Shown here: piece after piece, positions 35,904 to 45,000 of the stretch
Layout of the letters: each line of letters opens with the position of its first letter
How positions within the stretch are numbered: position 1 is the stretch's first letter
The notes under the pieces: generated by a model
The model's input: only the letters and a program-made list of their open reading frames with translations
Told to the model about the DNA's origin: nothing
Database searches by the model: none
Program-made: the position numbers and the translations under genes
Assembly (NCBI RefSeq): GCF_002909375.1
Contig: NZ_PPXD01000008.1
Location: 111,705 to 175,704, forward strand
Length of the DNA stretch: 64,000 nt
Origin: Cryobacterium zongtaii
GTDB taxonomy: Bacteria; Actinomycetota; Actinomycetes; Actinomycetales; Microbacteriaceae
Direction of reading: 5' to 3'

Positions 35904-36853
35904 GCATCATCCGCGTCGGCACCCGGGGCAGCGCCCTGGCCATGGCCCAGACCACGGCCGTCGCCAACCGCATCCAGGCCGCGACCGGCGGCGAGGTGGA
36001 GATCATCCCGATCACCACGCACGGCGACGTGTCCCGTGAATCGCTCTCCAGCCTGGGCGGCACCGGCGTCTTCGCCAGCGCCCTTCGCGAGGCCCTGCTG
36101 AACGACGAGTGCGACGTTGTCGTGCACTCGTTCAAGGACCTGCCCACCGAGGAGTACCCGGGCCTCGTCATCGGCGCCACGCCCAAGCGCGCCGATGCCA
36201 GGGACGTACTCTGCGCCAGGGACGGCTACACCCTGGCCACCCTGCCCGAGGGTGCCACGGTCGGTACCGGGTCTCCGCGCCGAGCCGCGCAGCTGCGCGC
36301 CCAGCGTCCAGACCTGGAGGTCGTCGACATCCGCGGCAACGTCGGCACCCGGCTCGCGCTCGTCGCCGACGAGAAGCTGCACGCCGTGGTGCTCGCCGCG
36401 GCGGGGCTGGGCCGCCTGGGCCTGCTGGAGAACATGGCCACCGACTACCTGGAACTCTCCGACTGGCCCACCGCGCCGGGGCAGGGCGCCCTGGCCATCG
36501 AGGTGCGCCAGGGTAAGCCGGACCGCCTGCTCACCAAGGCCCTCGCCGTGCTCAACCACGCCACCACCCAGGCCACAGTGACGGCCGAGCGCCACGTGCT
36601 CGCCCGGCTCGAGGCCGGCTGCGCGGCCCCGATCGGGGCCACCGCTGTGCTCGACGACGGCCTGCTGTTCCTCACCGCCACCGTGTACAGCCCGGATGGC
36701 ACCCGCCGGATCACCGCATCGCACGCGGCGACCCCCGAGTCGCACTCCGCTGTCGACCTGCAGGATGCCGCCCTCGACGTCGCCGAGCGCGCCGCCCGAG
36801 AGCTCCTCGCCGGCGGGGCCGCCGAGATCGCCCCGCTGTCGGTGACCCTGTGA
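35900..36853 (+). CDS. hemC: porphobilinogen deaminase (hydroxymethylbilane synthase)
   Basis: 317 residues. It polymerises four porphobilinogens into hydroxymethylbilane. The dipyrromethane cofactor Cys241 is in EAGCAAPIGA; substrate-binding GTGSPRRAAQL and VHSFKDLPTE (catalytic Asp) are intact. GTG at 35900 overlaps the cpfC stop (GTGA), and its stop overlaps hemD, so cpfC-hemC-hemD are tightly coupled. Confidence 0.97.
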   Translation: MSIIRVGTRGSALAMAQTTAVANRIQAATGGEVEIIPITTHGDVSRESLSSLGGTGVFASALREALLNDECDVVVHSFKDLPTEEYPGLVIGATPKRADARDVLCARDGYTLATLPEGATVGTGSPRRAAQLRAQRPDLEVVDIRGNVGTRLALVADEKLHAVVLAAAGLGRLGLLENMATDYLELSDWPTAPGQGALAIEVRQGKPDRLLTKALAVLNHATTQATVTAERHVLARLEAGCAAPIGATAVLDDGLLFLTATVYSPDGTRRITASHAATPESHSAVDLQDAALDVAERAARELLAGGAAEIAPLSVTL

Positions 36854-37635
36854 GCGCCGTGCGGCACAATCCGGACAAGCCGTTGGCCGGCTGGCGGGTC
36901 CTCGTGCCCCGCGGCGGGCCCTGGGGTGACCAGGTGGCCGCGAACCTGCGCTCCCGCGGCGCCATGCCGATCGTCGCTCCGATGATCAACTTCGCGCCCA
37001 CCGACGACGCCGCGGCCCTCGACACGGCCCTGGCCAAACTCGCCGCCGGCGACTTCGACTGGATGACCGTCACCAGCGCCACCACCGTCGATGTGCTCTC
37101 CTCCCACCGGGCCGTCGTGGCGCCGGGCACCCGCATCGCCGCGGTCGGCGAGACCACCGCCGCCGCGCTCGTGGCTGCGGGTTATCACGTCGACATCGTC
37201 CCGTCCGAGGACAACTCGGCCAAGGGCCTGCTCGCCGACTGGGAAGCCGCCACCCACGGCGTCATCCCGCTTCGCATCCTCACCCTGCGGTCCGAGATCG
37301 CCAAACCGCTGCTCACCGAGGGCCTGCGCCGCATCGGTCACGACGTCGAGTCCGTCGTGGCCTACCGCACCGTCGGGGTGCCGGTCTCCGACCGGGTCGT
37401 CGCCGACATCAAGGCAGGACGGGTGCACGCGGTCCTGGTCACCAGCGGGAGCGTCGCGCAGCAGGTGCAGGATCAGCTCGGCCCGATTCCCCGGACCACC
37501 CTGGTCGCCTGTATCGGCCCGCGCACGGCGAAGGATGCGGCGGCCATCGGTCTGCGCGTGGACGTGATCGCCGACGAGCGCAGCGCCGAGTCCCTCATCG
37601 AGGCTCTCGTGGGTCTCGCTCCCCGGGACCTGTAG
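36850..37635 (+). CDS. hemD: uroporphyrinogen-III synthase
   Basis: 261 residues. It closes hydroxymethylbilane to uroporphyrinogen III. The family is poorly conserved, but the two-lobe pattern is visible: LAGWRVLVPRGGPWGDQVAA at the N-terminus, DWMTVTSATTVDVL, and the C-terminal VLVTSGSVAQQVQ and IGPRTAKDAAAIGLRVDV. GTG at 36850 overlaps the hemC stop. It is the last gene of the coupled group; a TetR promoter follows 52 bp on. Confidence 0.93.
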   Translation: MSAVRHNPDKPLAGWRVLVPRGGPWGDQVAANLRSRGAMPIVAPMINFAPTDDAAALDTALAKLAAGDFDWMTVTSATTVDVLSSHRAVVAPGTRIAAVGETTAAALVAAGYHVDIVPSEDNSAKGLLADWEAATHGVIPLRILTLRSEIAKPLLTEGLRRIGHDVESVVAYRTVGVPVSDRVVADIKAGRVHAVLVTSGSVAQQVQDQLGPIPRTTLVACIGPRTAKDAAAIGLRVDVIADERSAESLIEALVGLAPRDL

Positions 37636-37651
37636 AACAGCTGGGAGTGCA

Positions 37652-37681
37652 TTGCACTTTGTGCGTCGTTGCACTTAGTGT
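37652..37681 (+). promoter_or_regulatory. tetR promoter with TTGCACTT direct repeats (putative operator)
   Basis: -35 TTGCAC (37652-37657), 18-bp spacer, -10 TAGTGT (37676-37681), then 6 nt and GTG. TTGCACTT occurs twice (37652 and 37669), once over the -35 and once running into the -10. Each copy starts an imperfect palindrome (GCAC-TTT-GTGC; TTGCACT-T-AGTGTAA), suiting an autorepressing TetR dimer. Confidence 0.6.
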
Positions 37682-37687
37682 AAGTAT

Positions 37688-38332
37688 GTGATTCCGCCCC
37701 TCATCGCCCCCGATCGGCGTGCCGACATCAAGGCACGGCATCGTCGGGCGATCCTGGATGCCGCCGACGCGCTGATCCGCGAACGGGGCAAGCCTCAATT
37801 CAGTGTCAACGAACTCGCCGACCGTGCCGACGTCTCCCGGCGCACGGTATTCAATCACTTCACCTCGCTCGACGACGTGATCATGACGACCTGCACCCGG
37901 TTGCTCGGCGTCACCGTCGACGACTTCCGGGCGGCAACGCGGGCGACGCCAGCGGGCGATGGCAGTCGGGTGGCTCTCTTCGACGAGATCACCACGGCCC
38001 TTCGTGCCGTCGACCTGCCCACCGTGGTGTCCTACCTCTGGGGTGTCCTCGCCGCGGATGGCGAGAACGGCCGCTCCCAGCACGCTCTCACCGACGTCTT
38101 CACCCGCGCCACCGAGCAACTCTCCGCCGAGATCGCCGATCGCAGCACCGCCATCGACGCGTTCGAGGTGGCGATCCTGGTCAGCACGGTGATGAACGGC
38201 GTCGCGGTCGTGTCGGAGCACTGGATCGCCATGACGGGCGCCACGCTCGACGAGTCCTCCCGGACGGTGTGGGACGACCTGCTCAACCGCCTCATCGCCT
38301 CCATCCGAATGGGCTACTCGGCGTCAAGCTGA
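37688..38332 (+). CDS. TetR/AcrR-family transcriptional regulator
   Basis: 214 residues. An N-terminal TetR HTH (about residues 15-60: KARHRRAILDAADALIRERG, FSVNELADRADVSRRTVFNH) and a helical ligand-binding domain with no recognised specificity. GTG at 37688 is leaderless behind TAGTGT. The upstream TTGCAC repeats suggest it represses itself and the adjacent MMPL exporter (100 bp downstream, same strand). Its ligand is unknown. Confidence 0.9.
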   Translation: MIPPLIAPDRRADIKARHRRAILDAADALIRERGKPQFSVNELADRADVSRRTVFNHFTSLDDVIMTTCTRLLGVTVDDFRAATRATPAGDGSRVALFDEITTALRAVDLPTVVSYLWGVLAADGENGRSQHALTDVFTRATEQLSAEIADRSTAIDAFEVAILVSTVMNGVAVVSEHWIAMTGATLDESSRTVWDDLLNRLIASIRMGYSASS

Positions 38333-38431
38333 CCCACACCCTCCTCGAGCTTCTGTACCCACTCTCTTCCCGATGACGCGATGCGAGTTCCCCCTCCCGT
38401 CACTAGGCAAACACGAAAGAACCTGAGGATT

Positions 38432-40960
38432 ATGGCATCCCTTCTCTACCGACTCGGTCGGTTCTCCGCCCATCGGGCCTGGCTGGTCATCGTCGCGTGG
38501 GTGGTCATTCTCGGCCTCGCCGGCGGCGCCTTCGCCCTCTTCGGCGGCACTCTCACCTCGGCGGTGAGCATCCCCGGCACCGCCACCCAGAAGGTGAGCG
38601 ACGAGCTCGCCGAGAAGTTCCCCGCCGCCAGCGGTGGTCGGGGCTCCGTCGTTTTCACCACCACCGACGACACGGCGTTCACGGCCGAGCAGAAAACGGC
38701 GATCGGTGAGCTGCTCGCCGACACCGTCGAGCTCGACAACGTGACGTCGAGTACCAACCCCTTCGACACGCAAGCGCAGATCGACGGCCAGGCCCAGCAG
38801 ATCATCGACGGCCGCCAGCAGATCGTCGACGGCACGACCCAGATAGATGCCGGGCAGGCGCAGATCGACGCGGCCACCGCCCAGCTCGCTGCCGGTCAGG
38901 CACAGCTCGACGCTGCCCGCAGCCAGGCGGAGGCGGCCGGACAACTCGCCGCCGCCCAGCCGGCGCTGGATGAGCAGCAGGCCCAGCTTGACGCGGGCGC
39001 TGCAGCCATCGCCGAGCAGCAGGCCACTCTCGATGCGGGCCGCACCGCCCTGGAGACGCAGAGCACCACCCTGGAACAGGGCTCCGACCTGCTCGACCTG
39101 GCCGCGGGCATCCGCCAGGTATCGGACGATGAGACGACCGCGGTCGCGAGCCTGCAGTTCGACACGTCGCTCAACCAGGTTCCGGCCGAGTCGAAGGAGG
39201 CGGTTGTCGAGGAGATGGAGAACGCCCAGATCGACGGCGTCGTCGCCGAGGTGTCCAACGAGATCGCCGCCAGCATTCCCGAGATCCTCGGCCCGGGCGA
39301 GATCGGCGGCGTGATCATCGCGGCCGTCGTGCTGTTCGTCATGCTCGGCACACTGATCGGTGCGGGTCTTCCGCTGGTGAACGCGCTCATCGGCGTCGGT
39401 GTCGGCGTGCTCGCGTCGCTCGCCCTGTCCGGCAGCGTCGAGATGCTCTCCGTCACCCCGGTCCTGGGCGTCATGCTCGGGCTCGCGGTCGGCATCGACT
39501 ACTCGCTCTTCATCCTCAACCGGCATCGCACCCAGCTGCGCAGAGGGGTAGAGCTGCAGGAGTCGATCGGACTGGCGAACGGCACCTCCGGCAACGCCGT
39601 GGTGTTCGCCGGCGCCACCGTGCTCATCGCCCTGCTCGCCCTCAACCTCACCGGCATCCCGTTCCTGGGCCTGATGGGCACCGTCGGCGCCGTCTGTGTC
39701 TTCGTGGCGATCCTCGTCGCGATCACCCTGACGCCGGCGCTGCTGGGCCTGGTCGGCGAGAAGATCCTCACCAAGAAGGCACGCGCGCACATCGGCACCC
39801 CCTCCGCCAAGGTCTCGGCGCCGATCAAGCCGATGAACACCCTGCGCGCCGTCGTGACCGTGATCGCGGGCATTGCCGTGCTGCTGATCGTGGCGATCCC
39901 CGCGCTGTCCATGCGCCTGGGGCTCCCCGCCGGCTCGTCCGAGCCGCTGGACTCGAGTGCGTACCGGGCCTACAAGCTCGTCGACGACAAGTTCGGCGCC
40001 GGTGTCAACGGCCCGCTGCTCGTGGTCGCCGACCTCGAGACGGCCATCACCGACGACGAGCTCATCGCCGAACAGGTGCGCATCGGAACCGCGCTGAAGG
40101 CGGAGAACGACGTCGTCGCGGTCGCACCGATCGGTGCGTCCGACGACGACCTGCTGCTCGCCTTCCAGGTCATCCCCGGGGACGGGCCGAACAGCGAGTC
40201 CACCGAGCAGCTGGTGCGGGATCTGCGAGGCCTCGACATCGACGGGGTCAGCTCCCTCGGCGTCGCCGGCAACGCATCCGGCAACATCGACGTCAGCGAG
40301 AAACTCGCCGACGCTCTGCCGCTGTACCTGCTCGTGGTCGTCGGACTCTCGTTGATCATCCTGATCTTCGTGTTCCGCTCGATCCTGGTGCCGATCACCG
40401 CGACCCTCGGCTTCGTGCTGTCGTTGTTCGCCTCGTTCGGCGCGATCACGGCGGTCTTCCAGTGGGGCTGGCTCGGTGCGCTGTTCGGCATCCATGACCC
40501 GGGGCCCATCCTGAGCTTCCTGCCCATCCTGGTTGTCGGCGTGCTGTTCGGCCTGGCGATGGACTACCAGCTGTTCCTGGTCAGCGGCATGCGCGAAGCG
40601 TACGCCCACGGCGCACCGGCCCGGATGGCCGTGCAGCGCGGTTTCCACGCCGGCCGCACGGTGGTCATCGCCGCGGCGCTGATCATGGCCTCGGTCTTCT
40701 CCGGTTTCGTGTTCTCGAACTCGGTGATGATCCAGTCGATCGGCTTCGGGCTCGCCATCGGCGTGCTTTTGGACGCCTTCGTGGTGCGGTTGCTCATCAT
40801 CCCGGCCGTGATGCACCTGCTGGGTGACGCGGCCTGGTGGCTGCCGAAGTGGCTGGACCGCATCCTGCCCAACGTCGACGTGGAAGGCGCATCGCTCGAG
40901 CGCACGCACCCGGTGCACCCGGCGGATGAGCCCGAGCTCGTCACCACCCCGCGCGTCTAA
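38432..40960 (+). CDS. MMPL/RND-family transporter with coiled-coil loop
   Basis: 842 residues. RND/MMPL fold: N-terminal helix (residues 10-35), a large first extracytoplasmic loop, helices about 300-430 (GLAVGIDYSLFILNRHR, the MMPL signature), a second loop, and a second helical half with GLAMDYQLFLVSGMREAY. Residues about 112-225 of loop 1 form a long Gln/Ala-rich helical repeat (AQIDAATAQLAAGQAQLDAA) likely to be coiled coil. It probably exports a lipid or hydrophobic molecule. ATG 38432 has GAGG. It stands in the haem locus with a TetR; a link to porphyrin or haem export is only a hypothesis. Confidence 0.9.
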   Translation: MASLLYRLGRFSAHRAWLVIVAWVVILGLAGGAFALFGGTLTSAVSIPGTATQKVSDELAEKFPAASGGRGSVVFTTTDDTAFTAEQKTAIGELLADTVELDNVTSSTNPFDTQAQIDGQAQQIIDGRQQIVDGTTQIDAGQAQIDAATAQLAAGQAQLDAARSQAEAAGQLAAAQPALDEQQAQLDAGAAAIAEQQATLDAGRTALETQSTTLEQGSDLLDLAAGIRQVSDDETTAVASLQFDTSLNQVPAESKEAVVEEMENAQIDGVVAEVSNEIAASIPEILGPGEIGGVIIAAVVLFVMLGTLIGAGLPLVNALIGVGVGVLASLALSGSVEMLSVTPVLGVMLGLAVGIDYSLFILNRHRTQLRRGVELQESIGLANGTSGNAVVFAGATVLIALLALNLTGIPFLGLMGTVGAVCVFVAILVAITLTPALLGLVGEKILTKKARAHIGTPSAKVSAPIKPMNTLRAVVTVIAGIAVLLIVAIPALSMRLGLPAGSSEPLDSSAYRAYKLVDDKFGAGVNGPLLVVADLETAITDDELIAEQVRIGTALKAENDVVAVAPIGASDDDLLLAFQVIPGDGPNSESTEQLVRDLRGLDIDGVSSLGVAGNASGNIDVSEKLADALPLYLLVVVGLSLIILIFVFRSILVPITATLGFVLSLFASFGAITAVFQWGWLGALFGIHDPGPILSFLPILVVGVLFGLAMDYQLFLVSGMREAYAHGAPARMAVQRGFHAGRTVVIAAALIMASVFSGFVFSNSVMIQSIGFGLAIGVLLDAFVVRLLIIPAVMHLLGDAAWWLPKWLDRILPNVDVEGASLERTHPVHPADEPELVTTPRV

Positions 40961-40980
40961 GCACGCACCCCGCTCGGCCC

Positions 40981-41019
40981 ACGGCGCGGCTCGATCCCTC
41001 ACGGATCGGGCCGCGCCGT
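40981..41019 (+). terminator. intrinsic terminator after MMPL gene
   Basis: Stem ACGGCGCGGC/GCCGCGCCGT extended by CGATCC/GGATCG, followed by TTTCC. It lies 20 bp beyond the MMPL stop. Confidence 0.8.
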
Positions 41020-41099
41020 TTCCGCACCCTGCTGGCCACGCCCCTTGGCCGCTCTCCCCGGCCCGCCCTCCCCAGGCCCGCGCACTCAGGCTGGAGGCC

Positions 41100-41105
41100 T
41101 AGGCT
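41100..41105 (+). promoter_or_regulatory. -10 element TAGGCT for hemB
   Basis: TAGGCT, 6 nt, then GTG at 41112; leaderless geometry. Confidence 0.5.
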
Positions 41106-41111
41106 GGTCGG

Positions 41112-42098
41112 GTGATAAACCCCGTCATCCGCCCGCGACGACTGCGCAGCACCCCCGCACTCCGCCGCCTGGCCAGCGAAACCCGTGTCCACCCCGCCGA
41201 GCTCGTTCTGCCGCTCTTCGTGCGTGAGGGCAACGAGTCCACCCCGATCTCGTCGATGCCGGGCATCGTGCAGCACAGCGTCGACGGCGCCCGCCGCGCC
41301 GTGGCGGAGGCCGCCGCGGCCGGCATCGGGGGAGTGATGCTCTTCGGAGTCCCCGCCGTGCGCGATGCCACCGGCACCGGCGCCACCGACCCCGACGGCA
41401 TCCTGAACGCCGCCACCCGCGCCGTGGTCGCCGAAGTGGGCGACGCCCTCGTGGTGCAGACCGACCTGTGCCTGGACGAGTTCACCGACCACGGCCACTG
41501 CGGTGTGCTCGCCGCCGACGGTTCCGTCGACAACGACGCCACCCTGCTGCGCTACAACGACATGGCGCTGGCGCAGGCCGAGGCCGGCTCGGCGCTGCTG
41601 GGCCTGTCCGGCATGATGGACGGTCAGGTCGCCTCCGTGCGCGCCACCCTCGACGCCGCCGGCTACGCCGACACCGCCGTGCTGGCCTACTCGGCCAAGT
41701 ACGCCTCCGCCTACTACGGCCCGTTCCGCGAGGCCGTGCAGTCCACCCTCGTCGGCGACCGCCGTACCTATCAGCTCGACCCCGCCAACCGCCGCGAGGG
41801 CGTGCGCGAGGCCCGCATCGACATCGACGAGGGCGCCGACGTCGTCATGGTCAAGCCAGCAGGCAGCTACCTCGACGTGCTCGCCGAGGTCGCCGCGATG
41901 AGCGAGGTCCCGGTCTGGGCGTACCAGGTGTCCGGCGAATACGCCATGATCGAGGCCGCAGCCGCGCAGGGCTGGATCGACCGCCGCCGTGCCATCGAGG
42001 AGTCGGTGCTCAGTATCCGCCGGGCCGGCGCCGACGCCATTCTCACCTACTGGGCAGTCGAACTCGCCGCCTGGCTCACCGAAACGGATGCCCGATGA
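41112..42098 (+). CDS. hemB: porphobilinogen synthase (ALA dehydratase)
   Basis: 328 residues. It condenses two 5-aminolevulinates to porphobilinogen. The two catalytic lysines lie in [13 protein letters not shown] and [11 protein letters not shown]. The metal site reads [15 protein letters not shown]: the middle zinc Cys is Asp while the flanking Cys remain, so it is neither the classic three-Cys nor the Asp-rich form. GTG at 41112 is 6 nt after TAGGCT. The stop overlaps the hemL ATG (ATGA). Confidence 0.96.
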   Translation: MINPVIRPRRLRSTPALRRLASETRVHPAELVLPLFVREGNESTPISSMPGIVQHSVDGARRAVAEAAAAGIGGVMLFGVPAVRDATGTGATDPDGILNAATRAVVAEVGDALVVQTDLCLDEFTDHGHCGVLAADGSVDNDATLLRYNDMALAQAEAGSALLGLSGMMDGQVASVRATLDAAGYADTAVLAYSAKYASAYYGPFREAVQSTLVGDRRTYQLDPANRREGVREARIDIDEGADVVMVKPAGSYLDVLAEVAAMSEVPVWAYQVSGEYAMIEAAAAQGWIDRRRAIEESVLSIRRAGADAILTYWAVELAAWLTETDAR

Positions 42099-43426
42099 CG
42101 CACACCACCCACAACGACGAGCTCTTCGCCCGCGCCCAGCTCTCCATCCCGGGCGGTGTCAACTCGCCGGTGCGCGCCTTCCGCTCGGTCGGCGGCACCC
42201 CGCTGTTCCTGGTGAAGGCGGCGGGCGCCTACGTCACCGACTCCGACGGACGCGAGTACGTCGACCTGGTCAGCTCCTGGGGTCCGGCGATCCTCGGCCA
42301 CGCGCATCCCGCCGTCGTTGGCGCCGTGCAGGAGGCCGCCGCACTCGGGCTCTCCTTCGGGGCCTCCACCCCTGGCGAGACCGTGCTGGCCGAGCTGATC
42401 AAGAGCCGGGTCGGCGCGATCGAGAAGCTGCGCCTGGTCTCCACCGGAACCGAGGCCACCATGACGGCCATCCGCCTGGCCCGCGGCTTCACCCAGCGTG
42501 ACCTGCTGATCAAGTTCGCCGGCCACTACCACGGCCACTCCGACGGCCTGCTGGCCGAGGCCGGCTCCGGCCTGGCCACCCTCGCGCTGCCCGGCTCGGC
42601 CGGCGTCACCGCGGCCACCGCGGCGCAGACCCTGGTGCTGCCGTACAACGACCTGGGCGCCGTGCGCGCCGCGTTCGAGGCGTACCCCGGTCAGATCGCC
42701 GCGGTGATCACCGAGGCCGCCGCCGCGAACATGGGCGTCGTCGCCCCGGATGCCGGCTTCAACGCGGCCCTCTGCGACCTCGCCCACGAATACGGCGCGC
42801 TGCTCATCGTCGACGAGGTCCTCACCGGCTTCAGGGTGCACCCGGGCGGCTACTGGGCGTTGCAGGCCGAGGACGGCGAGAGCTACACGCCGGACCTGTT
42901 CACCTACGGCAAGGTCATCGGCGGCGGCCTGCCGGTCGCCGCGCTCGGTGGCCGGGCCGACGTGATGGACTTCCTCGCCCCTGCCGGGCCGGTCTACCAG
43001 GCCGGAACGCTCTCGGGCAACCCGGTGGCCGTGGCCGCAGGCATCGCCACCCTCACCGCGGCCGACGGCCACGTGTACGAGCGCCTGAACGAGACCGCCG
43101 AGCTGCTCTCCGAGGCCGTGTCCAGTGCGCTCTTCGCCGAGGGAGTCGCGCACAGCGTTCAGCACGCGGGCAACCTGTTCAGCTTCGTCTTCGGTCAGGA
43201 AGCCGCGATCACGCCGCCGCGCAGCTACGCCGAGGTGCAGCGCCAGGAAACCTACCGGTACGGGCCGTTCTTCCACTCCATGCTCGAAAGCGGCATCTCC
43301 CTGCCGCCGTCGGTGTTCGAGGCCTGGTTCGTCTCCGCCGCGCATGACGGCGACTCGATCGGCAAGATCCTCGAGGCACTGCCGGCCGCGGCCAAGGCGG
43401 CCGCCGAGGCGCGCCCGGCAGCCTGA
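42095..43426 (+). CDS. hemL: glutamate-1-semialdehyde 2,1-aminomutase
   Basis: 443 residues. It isomerises glutamate-1-semialdehyde, the HemA product, to 5-aminolevulinate, the HemB substrate. The PLP Lys273 is in [17 protein letters not shown]; the N-terminus [13 protein letters not shown] and the [10 protein letters not shown] motif are family marks. ATG at 42095 overlaps the hemB stop, coupling the two steps. A longer frame beginning in hemB is not the gene. Confidence 0.97.
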   Translation: MTHTTHNDELFARAQLSIPGGVNSPVRAFRSVGGTPLFLVKAAGAYVTDSDGREYVDLVSSWGPAILGHAHPAVVGAVQEAAALGLSFGASTPGETVLAELIKSRVGAIEKLRLVSTGTEATMTAIRLARGFTQRDLLIKFAGHYHGHSDGLLAEAGSGLATLALPGSAGVTAATAAQTLVLPYNDLGAVRAAFEAYPGQIAAVITEAAAANMGVVAPDAGFNAALCDLAHEYGALLIVDEVLTGFRVHPGGYWALQAEDGESYTPDLFTYGKVIGGGLPVAALGGRADVMDFLAPAGPVYQAGTLSGNPVAVAAGIATLTAADGHVYERLNETAELLSEAVSSALFAEGVAHSVQHAGNLFSFVFGQEAAITPPRSYAEVQRQETYRYGPFFHSMLESGISLPPSVFEAWFVSAAHDGDSIGKILEALPAAAKAAAEARPAA

Positions 43427-43543
43427 ATCGGGAGCCACCCGCTGACTGAAGCGGCTCGTCTAGGGGCACTCCAGCGCGGCGGCGTTACGTCTTTGTGAGG
43501 TAGCGACAGGAGGTTTTCCAACCGGACCCGGCAGACTGGGGGA

Positions 43544-44311
43544 ATGGCTTCCTTGCGCGTACATCCCGATCGGCTGGAGATTCACCTGACGGCCGCGGAA
43601 AAGACGCTGGCGTTCCGCCGAGAAGACGTGGTGATCCAGCGTGAGAACATCCGATCGGTGACGATCACGGATGATCCGTGGATTTGGGTGCGCGGCATCC
43701 GCGCCCCTGGCGCCCTCGTGCCGCTGGTCCTGGCCGTCGGTGTGTGGAAGTTCCACGGCGGCAAGGACTTCCTGGCCATCAAGCGCCGGCGCCAGGCCGT
43801 CGTGATCGACCTGATCGGCGACGACTTCGCCCGGGTGATCCTGTCGACCAACCACGCACCCGACCTCATCGCCTCGCTCAAGCTCGAGGCCACCGACGCG
43901 CAGGACGTGCCGGAGCTCGACGAGCCGGCCAAGCCGGTCAAGCCGGCCAAACGGGTGCGAACCCCCAAGGCCGTCAAGCCCGTCGAGACGAGTCATCCCG
44001 TGGACGCTGCTGCGCCGGTGAAGCCGGCCCGGCGGGCCAGGCCGGGCAAGGCCGTCGGAACCGTCGAACCGGCCGAGACCGCCGAGACGATTGAGTCGGC
44101 CGCTCCGGCCAAGCCCGCCCGGCGGGTCAGGACCGCCAAGCCCGTCACGGTCGTCGAACCGGCCGAAGCGGTCGAGCCCGCCGAACCCGCCGTTGCGGTC
44201 AAGCCCAAGCGCACGTCTCGCGCCAAGGTGGCCCCGGTCGCCGAGAGCGACGTTGAGGTGACCGCTGAGCCGGTAGATGAGCCGGTCGAGTCGCCGGAGG
44301 CCACCGCCTAG
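43544..44311 (+). CDS. PH-like domain protein with basic Pro/Ala/Lys tandem repeats
   Basis: 255 residues. The first about 120 residues (LRVHPDRLEIHLTAAEKTLA, FRREDVVIQRENIRSVTITD) look like a small beta-rich bacterial PH-like domain. Residues about 127-235 are low-complexity and contain three or four degenerate 30-residue units of the form KPA(R/K)RxRxxKxVxxVEPAE, reminiscent of histone H1-like tails. The tail is highly charged and probably disordered. Function unknown. ATG 43544 is preceded by GGGGGA. It follows hemL by 117 bp and faces the XRE gene convergently. Confidence 0.75.
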   Translation: MASLRVHPDRLEIHLTAAEKTLAFRREDVVIQRENIRSVTITDDPWIWVRGIRAPGALVPLVLAVGVWKFHGGKDFLAIKRRRQAVVIDLIGDDFARVILSTNHAPDLIASLKLEATDAQDVPELDEPAKPVKPAKRVRTPKAVKPVETSHPVDAAAPVKPARRARPGKAVGTVEPAETAETIESAAPAKPARRVRTAKPVTVVEPAEAVEPAEPAVAVKPKRTSRAKVAPVAESDVEVTAEPVDEPVESPEATA

Positions 44312-44331
44312 GTCGCCCGGCTCGAGAGGGG

Positions 44332-44913
44332 TCAGCGAATGGTGCTGGCCCGCACGTGGATGCGTTCGCCGGTCTGGCCGAACAGGCTCAGGATCTCCGT
44401 AGGCTCCGGCCCCGCGCTGCCGAAGGCGTGCGGCACCCGGGTGTCGAACTCCGCGACCTCGCCCACGCCGAGGATCATGTCGTGGTCGCCCAGCATCAGG
44501 CGCAGGCGACCGCTCAGCACGTAGAACCAGTCGAATCCCTCGTGGCTGCGCTGCTCGAGTTGCTCGTCGCCGGCGCGCCCGGGGATGGTCACCTTGAACG
44601 CCTGCAGGCCGCCGGCGGTACGGCTCAGCGGCACGAAGGTGCGGCCGTGGCGGGTGAACGGGCGTTGATCCAGCCGCGGGTCGTCGGTGGCGGGAGTGTG
44701 CACCAGGTCGTCGATGGTCACGTCATGGGCGCTCGAGAGAGCGAGCAGCAGTTCCAGGGTGGGCTTGCGCTGCCCTGACTCCAGGCGGGAGAGGGTGCTC
44801 TCGGAGATTCCGGTGGTCGCGGAGAGCTGGGCCTGGGTGCGGCCGCTCTGCAGGCGCAGCTCACGCAGCCGGGCGCCCACGGTTTGGGCCACGGATGGCG
44901 GGTCAGAGGTCAT
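44332..44913 (-). CDS. XRE-family regulator with cupin domain
   Basis: 193 residues. An N-terminal HTH_3 (LRELRLQSGRTQAQLSATTG, ISESTLSRLESGQRKP) and a C-terminal cupin (RSHEGFDWFYVLSGRLRLML, then EVAEFDTRVPHAFGSAGPEP), the common arrangement of small-molecule-sensing repressors or activators. The ligand is unknown. ATG at 44913 is preceded by a G-run. Its neighbours (a dienelactone hydrolase-like gene downstream of the gap, DUF1304) do not define a regulon. Confidence 0.9.
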   Translation of the reverse strand: MTSDPPSVAQTVGARLRELRLQSGRTQAQLSATTGISESTLSRLESGQRKPTLELLLALSSAHDVTIDDLVHTPATDDPRLDQRPFTRHGRTFVPLSRTAGGLQAFKVTIPGRAGDEQLEQRSHEGFDWFYVLSGRLRLMLGDHDMILGVGEVAEFDTRVPHAFGSAGPEPTEILSLFGQTGERIHVRASTIR

Positions 44914-45000
44914 CCCCCCATCGTGCCACTACTCGCGAAAGCGGTCTTGTGGCTGCCACAGCCGGCGGAAGCAAGCGAGTGCCCGCTCTCGCGGCCGCAC

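Noticed and set aside
38324..41002. Very long open frame on the minus strand opposite the MMPL gene
   Set aside because: Composition is Arg/Asp/Gly/His-rich with no family motif; it mirrors the GC3 bias of the plus-strand MMPL gene, which has clear RND motifs.
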